From the NCBI RefSeq assembly GCF_026745355.1, contig NC_079207.1, positions 37,040,421-37,104,420 of the forward strand: a DNA stretch of 64,000 nucleotides. The letters are read 5' to 3'. Shown in pieces: positions 32,767 through 43,472 of this stretch; position 1 is the first letter of the stretch; every line of letters starts with the position of its first letter. Source of the stretch: Beta vulgaris subsp. vulgaris. Taxonomy: Eukaryota > Streptophyta > Magnoliopsida > Caryophyllales > Amaranthaceae. The position numbers were made by a program, and so were the translations under genes. The notes under the pieces are model-generated. The model was not told the origin of the DNA. It searched no databases and saw nothing but the letters and a program-made list of their open reading frames with translations.

Positions 32767-34360
32767 TACAGAACCCCAAAAAAAAAAACACAAGATAGAG
32801 AGATCAAAGACATCCTCTCCTGCTATGGTGCTATCTACTGGAACACGACCTCAAGGGTAGAGGAGCAATCAAAGCGGAGTTAGAATGAGGATTAGACTGG
32901 GGTGCCCAGAGAAAATTCTTCAGCTATTAAGAAAGCAATTACACACTCTATGATAAGCTCATCTCATACCAGTAGCAAGAGAGGGGGCAGATCCGGTAGA
33001 GTAGTTAGCTTGAAGAGAGTTGGCATAAGAGCAATCCTGGCATTTTTGCGAATCGATATAGGTCCTTTTTTCCCACATATATGGCAGACCTCGTGTGCCC
33101 CTTCCTAGGAGAGATGAAATTTGAAGGTAGTGTAATAAGAAACCAAAGATTGCCAAAATGGCGGAAAGACACTTCCCCATGAATAAAAGCTCCACTCTTT
33201 CTTGAGCTACCCACGGTAGCAGCCATAGGGATACGCTCATCCCATATGTTGCCATACAAACTTTTAGTTTGAAGAGCCTCAACGATTAGTATCTAGCGTA
33301 GGAGCATTCACTCGAACTACGAAATGAACTAGATTAGAAAGCTTTGTTTGGATTAACTCCTGCAGGCTCTGACATAAGAGCAGAAGAAGTCGGAAGAATA
33401 TTTCCCATAGGGGTGCTTGGAGGGTAGGGACCTTGCCTAAATTTCCAGAAGAAGACCCAAGCACGGAAACATACAGTGGTGGGGAAGACATATTGTGATA
33501 GGTATGACTTGAGGATGCAAGCAGCAAGAATATTGACAAAGTTACGATGAGGAGGGGTTAGGAGTTTGTGAGACATGAAATACAAGAAAAAGAACACAGA
33601 AGAGGGAGAAGAAAAGAGAACAAGCAGTGAAGGAGCACACGTAAAAAACAAGGAAAAAAGATCATCAAACCCAAATCATAATCAATTAGATAGACTATAG
33701 AAACTGTTCTCCAAAAGAACCCGAAAGAAAACCAACAGTAAACCATGCAGAGATACGGAAACATGAAAGCGCCACTTTGCATCCAAAACACATAGGAGAG
33801 CACCAGAAACCCATACATGCATACAATATAGACACGTAGCAAGCAATTGGTAAGAAAAAGGAATATGACACACTGAGAGATAGAGAATTAGAAACTTCCC
33901 TGAGCAAGAGATACTCCCAGTCATAAGAGAGACAAAGAGAGCATATATAAGCCAAAGCAAGAGAGGTTATGCTAATAGTAGTAAGGCTCGAATCTTCAAA
34001 CCTGTACTATTCTCTCGGTGACGCAAAATACCAAATGGTTGAAGAAACCATAAACAAGTTTGGTTCTTCAGGTCAAAATCTTCTGGACTAGCAGCGCTTA
34101 GCAAGTCATGCTACAAAAATGATAGCTTTGTTCTGCACTACCAAAATACAACTCTAGCAAGCAATGCCAAAAATTACAGGGACGGCAAAATATTTTACAT
34201 TCAACAAACATGATACATCATATTGCCTTCATAACTAAAATATCATATAAACCCAAATATTTTTGCAACCGAAATGTTAGCCAAATTAAAGCTTGAGCAC
34301 ACAACAGCTTTCAATCTAATCCAGCAACAGGATCAGATCTTTTTGCTTTCAACATCCATA
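32767..34360. other. Region downstream of TRAPPC2; 3' UTR and unassigned sequence
   Basis: The first few hundred bases below 34361 are likely 3' UTR of the TRAPPC2 gene; no poly(A) signal was singled out. Around 33005-33259 the minus strand has an open frame in one phase, and in another phase a CHICGKKGP motif near 33090; neither was recognised. Further down, overlapping minus-strand frames at 33279-33960 show no conserved motif. Confidence 0.4.
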
Positions 34361-37300
34361 TTACAGATATTTTCTAGCTAGGGTCCGGACTTTTGTGTCA
34401 AAATGTGATGATGCAATGCGGGAGCCGGGTAGATAGAGGGGATTGAGCAGAATCTGAAATTTTGGAGCCGACAGGTCAATAAAAACATATAAATCAAATC
34501 ATAAAAGATTAAAATAACTGCAGTCTTATCAAAGATCTTTGCAGATAATTCTATGATGATAAAGTGTTAGTGAGGTTTTACAAACTCAGTTAGAAATATT
34601 AAAACTGAAAAATAATGATTTATCTCGTAGCGATTTAAAATAATGAATGAAAGAAAATACAGCAAAGCAGGTTTATAGCTTTCTGAGGCGAGTATAATTT
34701 TGTGGAGAACTGATAATTGCATATAGTCTCTTTATCAAAGAGATGCTGTGAATTGTGATACGCTACTTTTTGGGAGTTTTTTCACCCATTGCATATAGAC
34801 TCTCTTTTAGCTAAGATTAGTTAGTGCTCTGGTAGGATAAGGCACATTTCTTGCCTCATGTTAACATCAAATTGTGTAGCATGACGCAGCTTTGCTTCAG
34901 TTTGTAACTTACAAATGGAATAACAAACGAGAATCACTAATATTAATATAGGATACAGCTTATCAATACCTGAAAAATTAAACCAGAGAATCCAAGTCCT
35001 TCATCCCTACTCGGTTTACAATACTCCCTCTGTTATTTTCTTTAAAGTGCAACAATTGTTTTCTCACGACCTCCAATGCATATCTTTGACTACTAATAGA
35101 TTTAGTTACATATTTGTGAAAAAAAAATTAAAGTTGATACATTTTGAAGATACACCTTGAAACCAATCCAACAAGATCTCACATGATAATATGTTATTCA
35201 CATATATAAGATTATAAGTGCAACATGCAGTCAAGATTTGTAAAGTTTGACCACCAAACAGGAACGTTGCACTTGTTAAAAATCGGAGGGAGTTCTTAAA
35301 AGCATGCCAATAGCACACTTTTAAACTTGCAAACAAGACCATTAAAGATTACACAATAGTATTTCTCGAGCCAGATTCAGTGAGGATTAGCAAAGAAATA
35401 ATCTCATTCCCTCTCACACAGCCAAGATAGTTGAGAATGTAAAAAAATAAAAAAAATAAATAAAAAAAAGCCTTCTTCTAGATTCCCACATGGCCTTTTC
35501 AAAGGTCCATTCCACAAACAGGTAGCAAACCAGTGGTAAAATTTCCAAATCTTTTCGTCCTTCACACAAACAAATACCAAAGGATATTACCTCATATTGT
35601 TTCCTAAATAATATTCATTTAAAAGTAATTTATTCCAAGATAGAGCAGTCCAACAAAAAGCTTCCACATGAGATATAAGATCGCCTAATAGATACAGAGA
35701 ATTGTAGGTGACTAGTTTTTAGGGTGAAAGAATTAAAAATAGGGTTTGTGGTATTTAGCGAATCGGTGTAACAGAACTATCTCTTTGTTGGTGAGCTTGT
35801 AACAATTCGATTTGTGGGCAATAACCTGTGAATTATATTCTTTAGAGAAGATTTAATTGCTTACTTGGGAAAAATGCTTCTCAATCAAAGTTGCTTTCAC
35901 AAGTATCTCCTTATATACTTTCTAATGATAAAAGTTCAATGGTTGGAAAAGGTAATATTTTTATTTAAATGAACAAATATTCTAAACAACCTAGTCTGGT
36001 TCTCAATCTTTTTACTGTATAAGCCTTCCTTACATTTTTTATTAGAGAAAAAATGTTGATGAAGGGGACTTAGACATGCTAACTTATTGTATGTTAGATT
36101 TGTATGTTCTAGACCACACCCCTTCCACTAAGCATATTGGATTTAAGGATTTAGGAGGGAATTCTTCAGTGGCTTTTTTTTTCAAGTATCCAGTGGCCAC
36201 AAGTGGGCTTTTGTGTCCTTACACCCACTTTCCCAAGACCCAAGCAAACACTCCACCCCATACCTACGCTACTTTCTCCTGTACACCTACTCATTACAAC
36301 AAAAATGTCCCAAGTAATACAGGAAAATTAGAGTAATTCTACAAAGGGAACAATATGCTATCTTCATCCAATCCAATCATGAAGGAACATACTAGAAGAC
36401 AGCTAAGACCGAAAAGCAAAACCAGGATTTTCAGTTTGCATGCCGAGCTCTAAGTAAGAAAGCTTTTATTCACATTGAAGTGATTGAACTGAAGATGAAA
36501 GCTTCTCAGTGCTTCTAAAGTCTACTAATCCCAATAACACCACAAGTGAATAAATTAAACAAATTTGGACATCCATTTAAGGGAAGTGTGAGAGTTTGAG
36601 AAACATTCTACGATAGAGAAATAGATAACAACAAACTCATAGTATTTAATAGAGAGATTAAGACTCCTCAAAAAAAAACTATAGAGGAATGATAGCATGC
36701 AATTACATTAAACAGTTGTAAGAAGTAAGGAATCAACTCTATTCTTAGAAAACATGAAACCCATTTTGTAACAAATTCATCCAGAGGCAAAGCACCAACC
36801 CCAAATTGTAGAAAAAAAACCCAGAGCTCCTTGGGGTTATCCAACACTTGGAAGAAGTAGAGAAAGAAATAAAAATGCTGATAATTTTATTATTCGTCTT
36901 GTTCATTTGAAGAAATGGAAAGCCTTTGTATTAGATGATCACAAGAGACTTTTTAATATCACCATGCTACCCCATTCAGTAGCTTCAGAGCTGTAACATA
37001 TAACTAATAATATGAATTGGAAATAGTGAAAGACCGTAGCATCAGTCAAATCTCTTAAAAATCCAAACGAACAAACCTCGTTTAGACACTTGTTAACTTG
37101 ACAATATTTAAGTAGCTACCAACTTTGTATTGGCTATTTCAGAGAGGTGGTAGTGTTAGCTGTTTATAACAACAATTGGTCAAACAGTTGTTGTGAACTG
37201 ATAGATTTATAGTATAAAAAATCGTTAGCTCTGGAAAAAGCGATCACTAAATCAATATTTTCAAAATAATAGACATAAGATGGAGCCAAAAAGCTTTTCC

Positions 37301-40300
37301 ATATATATTTTTAATTCTGGTTAAATTACTAGTCCCTCCATCCTCAATTGATTGAGTAAGAGATAGTTAGCAAAGGGACTCATACCACATGAGTATGAAC
37401 ATAGTGTGACATGGAGATATACTTAGTGGAGGTACCCACATCACATGGATTGAGTAGGTTGAGTTAGATAAGTTTTCGATTTAAGGTAAGTAAATGATAT
37501 ACTGGACAATAATTTGAGAATGGAGGGAGTATATTTTCATCCGATAAAAGCCATTCACAAACATTGTTTATGGTTGTTTAGTCACATTAACAAGCTAAAA
37601 GGAAACATTCAATAAAAAGCAGGCTAAAAGCCATTTGCCAAACATGCCCTTAGTATAGTATTATGACAAAATTTAATCCAGTAACATCAAGCACTCCCAA
37701 AATATTACAGATAAAACTCCAATAACACCTATCGTGGACCTTTTCAATAGTTCAAATTGAACTGAACACTTCCAATACTATTACCCCAAACATGAACACC
37801 ATCGCAATGTCACATTTGACTGCCATTTATTACTTCTATACACACTAAAGCAGTAGACGGTTGTCTTTTGGGTCAATGGCCTAATGTAACAATCTTTAAC
37901 TATTGTAAGGGTAAAGAGTCATTGACATTATAAATGTCAGACAGCAAATCAAGTGTCCTACAACATACATAGGAAGATCGTATCAGATCTTGTAACTCTT
38001 GGCTTGACTGTGAAGACATCAACAGCAGCATATTACCATACTTAAGAGTTAAGTCGTCACTATATGACAGCTGTATCACAAGACTCATGCCACATTGCAT
38101 GACCATTGAAAAGAGCTTCTTCTGAGCAATAGAGTAATATCATACAACCTTTTGAAGTGAGGAAGATGAAGGCATGTACATGATTTCATGTCTAGAATGA
38201 TATAAACTATCAACAATAAATCATGCAACTGAACTGTGTAAACTGAATAAACAGGTAGCCGAGCCTAATTACATGTAGATGTAAAATAAAACATCCTCCA
38301 CGAAAAAAGATCCCATAAGTCACAAAACATTCAAAAACACAATAGGGCATATTGGAGTGAGTCAAAAGGTACCGACAATTTTAGGAACTGATTCGCCCAT
38401 TATCTAGAACAGGTATTTTTCCCTTATTGCTTCAGCGTTTCACCTACCTTAAGTACTTACTGTCCTTTATCAACATTAACTCTCACTTGTTCGATTAAAC
38501 ATAATTAAATAAATTCAAGCAAGTAGCATATCTTGTAGAAGTAGGAGAAGCAACAGCATACCTTGATATACAACTCGTGCACCTCCTGAAAGAAACTTTT
38601 CACTCCATCCTCATTACGAGAGTCATGAAGAAGCATGAATCGTGTATGTGATGATAGGTTAAAGAAAACAGCAATTTAGCAAGATGCAGTTGAATAAATT
38701 TAACAGAAAAAACTGAAATTTATGCCAATAAAGATGTATGTATCTGTCACACAATCCAAAAAAGAATGACATTGAAACTTGCCCCAAAAATGTGCATACA
38801 TTAGCAACAAAAGCAGAAGCAACTTACGGGGAAAAAAAAAACAAGTGAGAATGCAATCACAGAGATCCCAAACTAGCAGAAACCACTGTCAACATCCATA
38901 ATATCTTTTGTATATTAGATAATGAGTTGATTTTGTATTAGTTTTTCTTAGAAAAACAAAAAATTAATTACATAAGAAGCTTCTAGAATGAAGGAAAGAC
39001 ATTTTACCTTTTATTCATATAGATCATGTGAGGGGTAAGTGAGGGTAAAAAAGTTCCAATGAGACTACTGTCAATAGACAACAGAAGAAAATGGAAGAGA
39101 ACCACCTAAAAGAAGGTTTGCTTGAAAAACATTCTTATATTTAAGACATACTTTAACTGCCATGATATTAAAATAACCATCTATACTAATATATTAAAAG
39201 GCGTGCGTAAACCAGGAACGGTGCCACGTGGCGCTCTCCCTAGGGAGTTTTAGATCATGTAATCCATGTACAATAAAAAAAATTAGAAATTGCATAGTAT
39301 AGGTTTTGATCCCGTGACCTCAAGTTCATGTACTAAAGTTTTAACCACTAGACCAAATAGTATTTAGTGCTATTATATCAAAGTAGAATATTAATAAATG
39401 AAAATTTTCTAACCCGGGGCATAGCCCGGGCCTAATAACTAGTTATGTGATTGAAATACAGTATTAGTGTCATTAATTCTTCAGCTCACGAAAACAGAAA
39501 GTCAATTATCATGATGACTACAGCGTAACAGGAGACATCTTAATGAACTGAATAGTAAAGATGATACAAATCATCTCATAGCAACAGAATATCAACATCA
39601 AAGCTATATCTAATAATCTAATACATGCCATGTAGAGAACAAACAATGAAGCATCAATTCATCAAGATACTAAGAAATCCAAAGGCAAACAATCAATCAT
39701 TAAGAGTTTAAGACACTAAAAATCCAAAGGTAAGTGAATATTAGAGAATATTCTCAAGGATATGACCTGCAGTAACATATACAGACACCACCAAATCATT
39801 GAATCTGTCTATTGCTTTGAAAAACCTGAAAGCGATAATAGAGAATGAGAGTAAACAAGAGCTGAGAACACAAAAAGGCTAACAGAAAAAATGGATATGA
39901 GAGCAAAAATATGCAGCTACAACAGCTTGTGATGGAAAATGAAACAGCTAACCTCAGAAAATATGATAACTTACATTGCACTGGTTGTCCATGCAAGGTC
40001 CTGGACTATGTCTAAAGCAGCATGTAGTATAAACTGGTGCTGCTGTGCAGCATCTTCTTTCTGGAAAATTCAGCAAAATGGAACATTATTTGTCAAATAA
40101 TTTTCAGCATAAAAAAATAGCTTAGTCAGTATTCAATACTGATGTAGTAAGCAAGGATTCTATCGAAAGATGAAATCAAATTTTATACATTAAAAGAGTT
40201 ATACACCCACATATATGAGCAGCTTTCAGAAGAACACAAAATAACTAAAGAAGATGACAAATTTGCCTTAAGCAGAAGGCTATACTACTCTACATATTAA

Positions 40301-41382
40301 CCAGATTTGTTTTCAATCACTGAAATAACAAAAGTCCAGAAAGCCTCAGATGCCTTAGTGCAGAAGGCAGCTAGATGAGTTACCCTATTTGCACATCAAG
40401 TGGCATGCCTTAATCTCTGGAACTCTCTCATATATACTCCAGAAGGAAGCTAGATGAGTTACACTATTTGTACAACAAAAAGCCACTTTAACGAATGTTA
40501 TTTAGCCTCCCCTCACTCAATCTATTCAACTCCATATATGCCTTTATCTCCAGAACGTCTCTCACATAGTGTCACAAGCAGTAGCACAAAGCAACATTCT
40601 TGAAAACCACATAGTGGCTAGTGCAATGCAATTGCTGAAAAAGAGTTGCACTGTTTGTTTGGATGACTTATAAAAAAGGAAAAGGAACTTCTTATAAAGT
40701 AAAGTGATGTGAAGTTGTTTGGTTGGCAAATATGTACAAGATTCTTTCTCCCATGAAACAGAGATAAGTACCTTACTTAGGTCCCCTAGGTAAGTAAAAC
40801 ACCTTATGGAAAAATTTTCTTTCACATGATCAATAAACAAATTTTGGCCCTTCCAGAAAAATGTAAGTTTAAGGGAAAACCAACTTTCTAGAAAACACTA
40901 CTTCCTCTATTCAGCCAAAAGACCAACGACCAACGGAGTTTCCGTTGAGAGAAACTGTGAGCAACTATTTTTCCACAAACACAAAGAGGAATGGATGCAT
41001 TACGATTCATAAACATTTAACCCAAAGGTAAATTATATGCCAGGGAAATTCACGTTAGTTAGAACCCAGTTCATGTCACCGATAATTTTATGATGGCAAT
41101 TGTTCCAAACATTACATTAAAGTGGGCTTGATCATCTAATATCAGATGGATCACAGGATTTAATTTGTTTCGTCCATCTAATATGAGATGTAAAATTATG
41201 TTCACCAATTAAAGACTTGATCATTTAAACAAAATCTAATGAAATTGCTAAACCAAAACGAAAAATTAGAAGCGGAAATTTGAGAGAATTGAGAAGAATA
41301 CTTTCAATGCAGAACCCAACTCAGCTTCGTAGATGGGGATATCAGTGCGACTCACGATCATAAAACACGCCGTACTCGCCAT
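34361..41382 (-). CDS. TRAPPC2: Trafficking protein particle complex subunit 2 (sedlin) homologue, five exons
   Basis: Coding exons on the minus strand are 41382-41302, 40060-39975, 39825-39764, 38647-38562 and 34453-34361 (408 nt). They give 135 residues, the usual length of sedlin. Exon 1 encodes MASTACFMIVSRTDIPIYEA; exon 2 KEDAAQQHQFILHAALDIVQ and more; exon 3 FKAIDRFNDLVVSVYVTAG; exon 4 LLHDSRNEDGVKSFFQEVHE; exon 5 LYLPGSRIASSHFDTKVR. These match my memory of plant and animal sedlins throughout. The protein has a longin-like fold and works in the TRAPP tethering complexes on ER-to-Golgi and Golgi membranes. All junctions keep frame. Introns 1, 2 and 4 are GT-AG; intron 3 is AT-AC. Intron 4 (4.1 kb) carries two Stowaway MITEs and intron 3 a Helitron. 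No stop or frameshift is seen, so this is the only evidently functional host gene here. Confidence 0.95.
35024..35292. mobile_element. Stowaway-type MITE in TRAPPC2 intron 4
   Basis: Starts CTCCCTCTGTTATTTTC and ends AAAATCGGAGGGAG; inner words AAAGTGCAAC and GTTGCACTT continue the inverted repeat. TA precedes it (35022-35023); the right copy has become TT. Confidence 0.85.
37329..37529. mobile_element. Stowaway-type MITE in TRAPPC2 intron 4
   Basis: CTAGTCCCTCCATCCTCAA at the left and TTGAGAATGGAGGGAG at the right, with TA at 37327-37328 and 37530-37531. Length is 201 bp. Confidence 0.82.
38648..39763 (-). other. TRAPPC2 intron 3: U12-type AT-AC intron
   Basis: On the minus strand the intron begins ATATCCTTGA (39763) and ends CTATCATCAC (38648). 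ATATCCTT is the U12 donor consensus. TTCTTTAAC lies about 12 bp before the end and differs by one base from the U12 branch-site consensus TTCCTTAAC. Only this AT-AC removal joins GGTC to ATACACGA to give the conserved G-H-T-R; no GT-AG alternative keeps the protein. Contains a Helitron at 39180-39442. Confidence 0.9.
39180..39442 (+). mobile_element. Small non-autonomous Helitron in TRAPPC2 intron 3
   Basis: Starts TCTATACTAATATATTAAA after a host A and ends CTAATAACTAG before a host T, so it lies in an AT site with no duplication. A hairpin, CCCGGGGCATAGCCCGGG, sits a few bases before the CTAG end (39414-39430). These are Helitron hallmarks. Length is 263 bp. Confidence 0.88.
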
Positions 41383-41685
41383 TTACTACTACGATGAAAG
41401 TAAAATTGCTTAGTAGAGTGACGAATAAAAGATATGCAATTGCCTTCCCAACCACAATGGCAGCAACAAGAACCCAACTTGCTGCGAGAAAAAACGAAAA
41501 ATGGAAGAGTAGGAGACTAGGAGTCAGGAGAGATGGCGAGAGAACGAGACGAGAGGAGAGATCGAGGTAAATTCTCCCTCTTCTTTTGGGCTGAACTAAC
41601 TCAGTTAAAATTGATTTTGTAGGAGGAAATTAACTAAGTTAGAATTAAATTGAAAGTGTGTCCGAAAAATACAAGTGCCATATAC

Positions 41686-41688
<3 letters not shown>
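41383..41688 (-). promoter_or_regulatory. TRAPPC2 5' UTR and presumed promoter region
   Basis: This is the sequence immediately upstream of the TRAPPC2 start codon. It is purine-rich on the plus strand (GAGAGAACGAGACGAGAGG near 41530). No unambiguous TATA box was picked out. It is bounded by a 38-base A-run. Confidence 0.4.

Positions 41689-41726
<38 letters not shown>
41689..41726 (+). repeat. Poly(A) run of 38 bases
   Basis: An uninterrupted A-run about 300 bp upstream of the TRAPPC2 start codon, followed by more A-rich sequence. It may be a microsatellite or the tail of an unrecognised retroposon. Confidence 0.9.
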
Positions 41727-41730
<4 letters not shown>

Positions 41731-41775
41731 AATACAATAAAAAAAAATAAAAGATTAACTTATCCTTCATGGGAG

Positions 41776-42187
41776 GGTCATGATCATCAAAGCGCGGATT
41801 ATGCACCAGGGTGCACCATGCTCATTGTGCACCCAAAAAGAACATACCATTTATATAAAAGAACATGAGTTTTTTTCGACAACTTTTCTAGTTTTAAAAA
41901 GAACACACGACTTAAAATTAAAGAACATGTAAATCTGTATTTATAAAAGAACATAGGTTATAATGAAAAGAACATATAGTAAATGAACATGTACGCTTAA
42001 GGTAAAAGAACATGTACCTTTTAAATTCAAATTTGAAAAAGGAATATTTAGTTGCAAAATTTAAGAAAACAAATAACAACACTTTTTTAAAATTATAGAC
42101 TCTAAAAATGATAAAACAACGTAGTTTAGAAGAGGGTGCATCATGCTCTACGTGCACTTGGGTGCATGTACTTATTTGCGCATGACC
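41776..42187. mobile_element. Probable MITE with imperfect inverted ends and AAAGAACAT repeats
   Basis: Left end GGTCATGATC...TGCACC and right end (reverse complement) GGTCATGCGC...TGCACCC share GGTCATG and several GTGCAC/TGCACC words in the same order. The interior repeats AAAGAACAT or close variants about eight times (41835-42015). No clear TSD, so superfamily is unassigned. Confidence 0.5.
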
Positions 42188-42256
42188 ATACTAAACATGA
42201 AAGGTGATCATCCATAACAAATGACTCCCCTATATAGGCAGGTTATTTATGATAAA

Positions 42257-42832
42257 CTAGTTATTAGGCCCGGGCTATGCCCCGGCTAAGAAAAAATTTC
42301 ATTTATTAATATAATACTTTATGATAATAAAAATAAATACAACTTAGCCTACTGGTTAAGACTGTAGTATATGTACTTGAGGTCTCGGGATCAAACCCTA
42401 TACTATGCAATTTCTAAAAAAAATTATTGTACAAATATTACATGAACTAAAACTCCCTATGGGTAGTACTATAGTGGTCAACACTGCTCTTCAATGGTAT
42501 CATGCATACATAATTAATTTTAATGAACATGCAAATTTATTTATTTTTAAGGATGCAAGGGATATGTTTAATAACATTAACTAATTACAACACATATTTT
42601 TAATTTTGTGGAAACATGGATCACTAAGAGATGTTAGATGAGATGGTGATTCTTTGAAAACCCTTACATAAGGTCAGAGGTTCGAGCCCAGGCTTCAGCA
42701 TATTTATTTTTTAAATAATGACCACTTGACTTTGTTGGTTAACAGACGCGTGGCAAAATTCTGGTGGCAGGAGGAGAGTGCCACGTGGCGCATCGACGTT
42801 GTTACGCATGCCTTTTAGTACATTTGTATAGA
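42257..42832 (-). mobile_element. Non-autonomous Helitron, minus strand
   Basis: On the minus strand it starts TCTATACAAATGTACTAAAA at 42832 and ends CTAATAACTAG at 42257, in an A/T target. The subterminal CCGGGGCATAGCCCGGGC hairpin matches the Helitron at 39180-39442, so both belong to one family. Length is 576 bp. Confidence 0.88.
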
Positions 42833-43427
42833 TGACCCCATCGTAAGGGAATCATGTAGGACAAATGACCCCCTAATTCAAAAAAGAAAAAAACGATCTC
42901 CTACTATTTCAATAGACAATAAATTTAAAATTACACAATTAAGTAGTCAAAGAACTGATGTTATTATTTTTATTGTAATTTGGAAAAAAAATGATCTGCT
43001 AGTATTGTAATACGCTATTATCTATTGGTAATCTTATATACTACTATTATACTATAATGGGTAGTTAGGTACAACAAATAAATAAGAAGTTAGAAAAGCA
43101 TCTCATGCTTCTTTTAACTATAAAAAAGGTAAAATTAACCATGGTTAAATTCTATAAAATATTAGATGTTGTATTTAGCTTTTTTTATACTGTATTTAGC
43201 ACACCTCCGAAAAAACATGACTTTACAACCCATCCGTTATAAAAATTCTAAGATGGTCTGGTCATATCTCTAATTATATATGGAAAACATATAAAGACCC
43301 TAAAATTAGAAAAAGAAAAAAAATATGGATAAGTAATTGCTTCACTTAAAATAAAATAAAAAATATCACATTTAAATTGAACAACGAAATTTTAAAAAAA
43401 CAAAATCCAATGACAATTTTTCTTGTT
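42833..43427. other. AT-rich intergenic stretch; no gene recognised
   Basis: A-rich and T-rich sequence without long open frames or recognised element ends. Confidence 0.5.
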
Positions 43428-43472
43428 TTAACTTTCTAAACTTCTTTTTTTTTGACGGAGAACACCACACAA

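Larger units (their letters stand above)
34454..38561 (-). other. TRAPPC2 intron 4 (GT-AG, 4.1 kb)
   Basis: Donor ATCAAG/GTATGC at 38561 and acceptor TTTCAG/ATTCTG ending at 34454. It holds Stowaway MITEs at 35024-35292 and 37329-37529; the rest is AT-rich with no recognised coding sequence. Confidence 0.88.

Noticed and set aside
37600..37645. Possible hAT-type MITE end (CATTTGCCAAACATGCCCTTA)
   Set aside because: No matching left end or 8-bp target duplication could be found.
41650..41868. 72-codon frame with a poly-Lys run
   Set aside because: Product of the 38-base A-run upstream of TRAPPC2.
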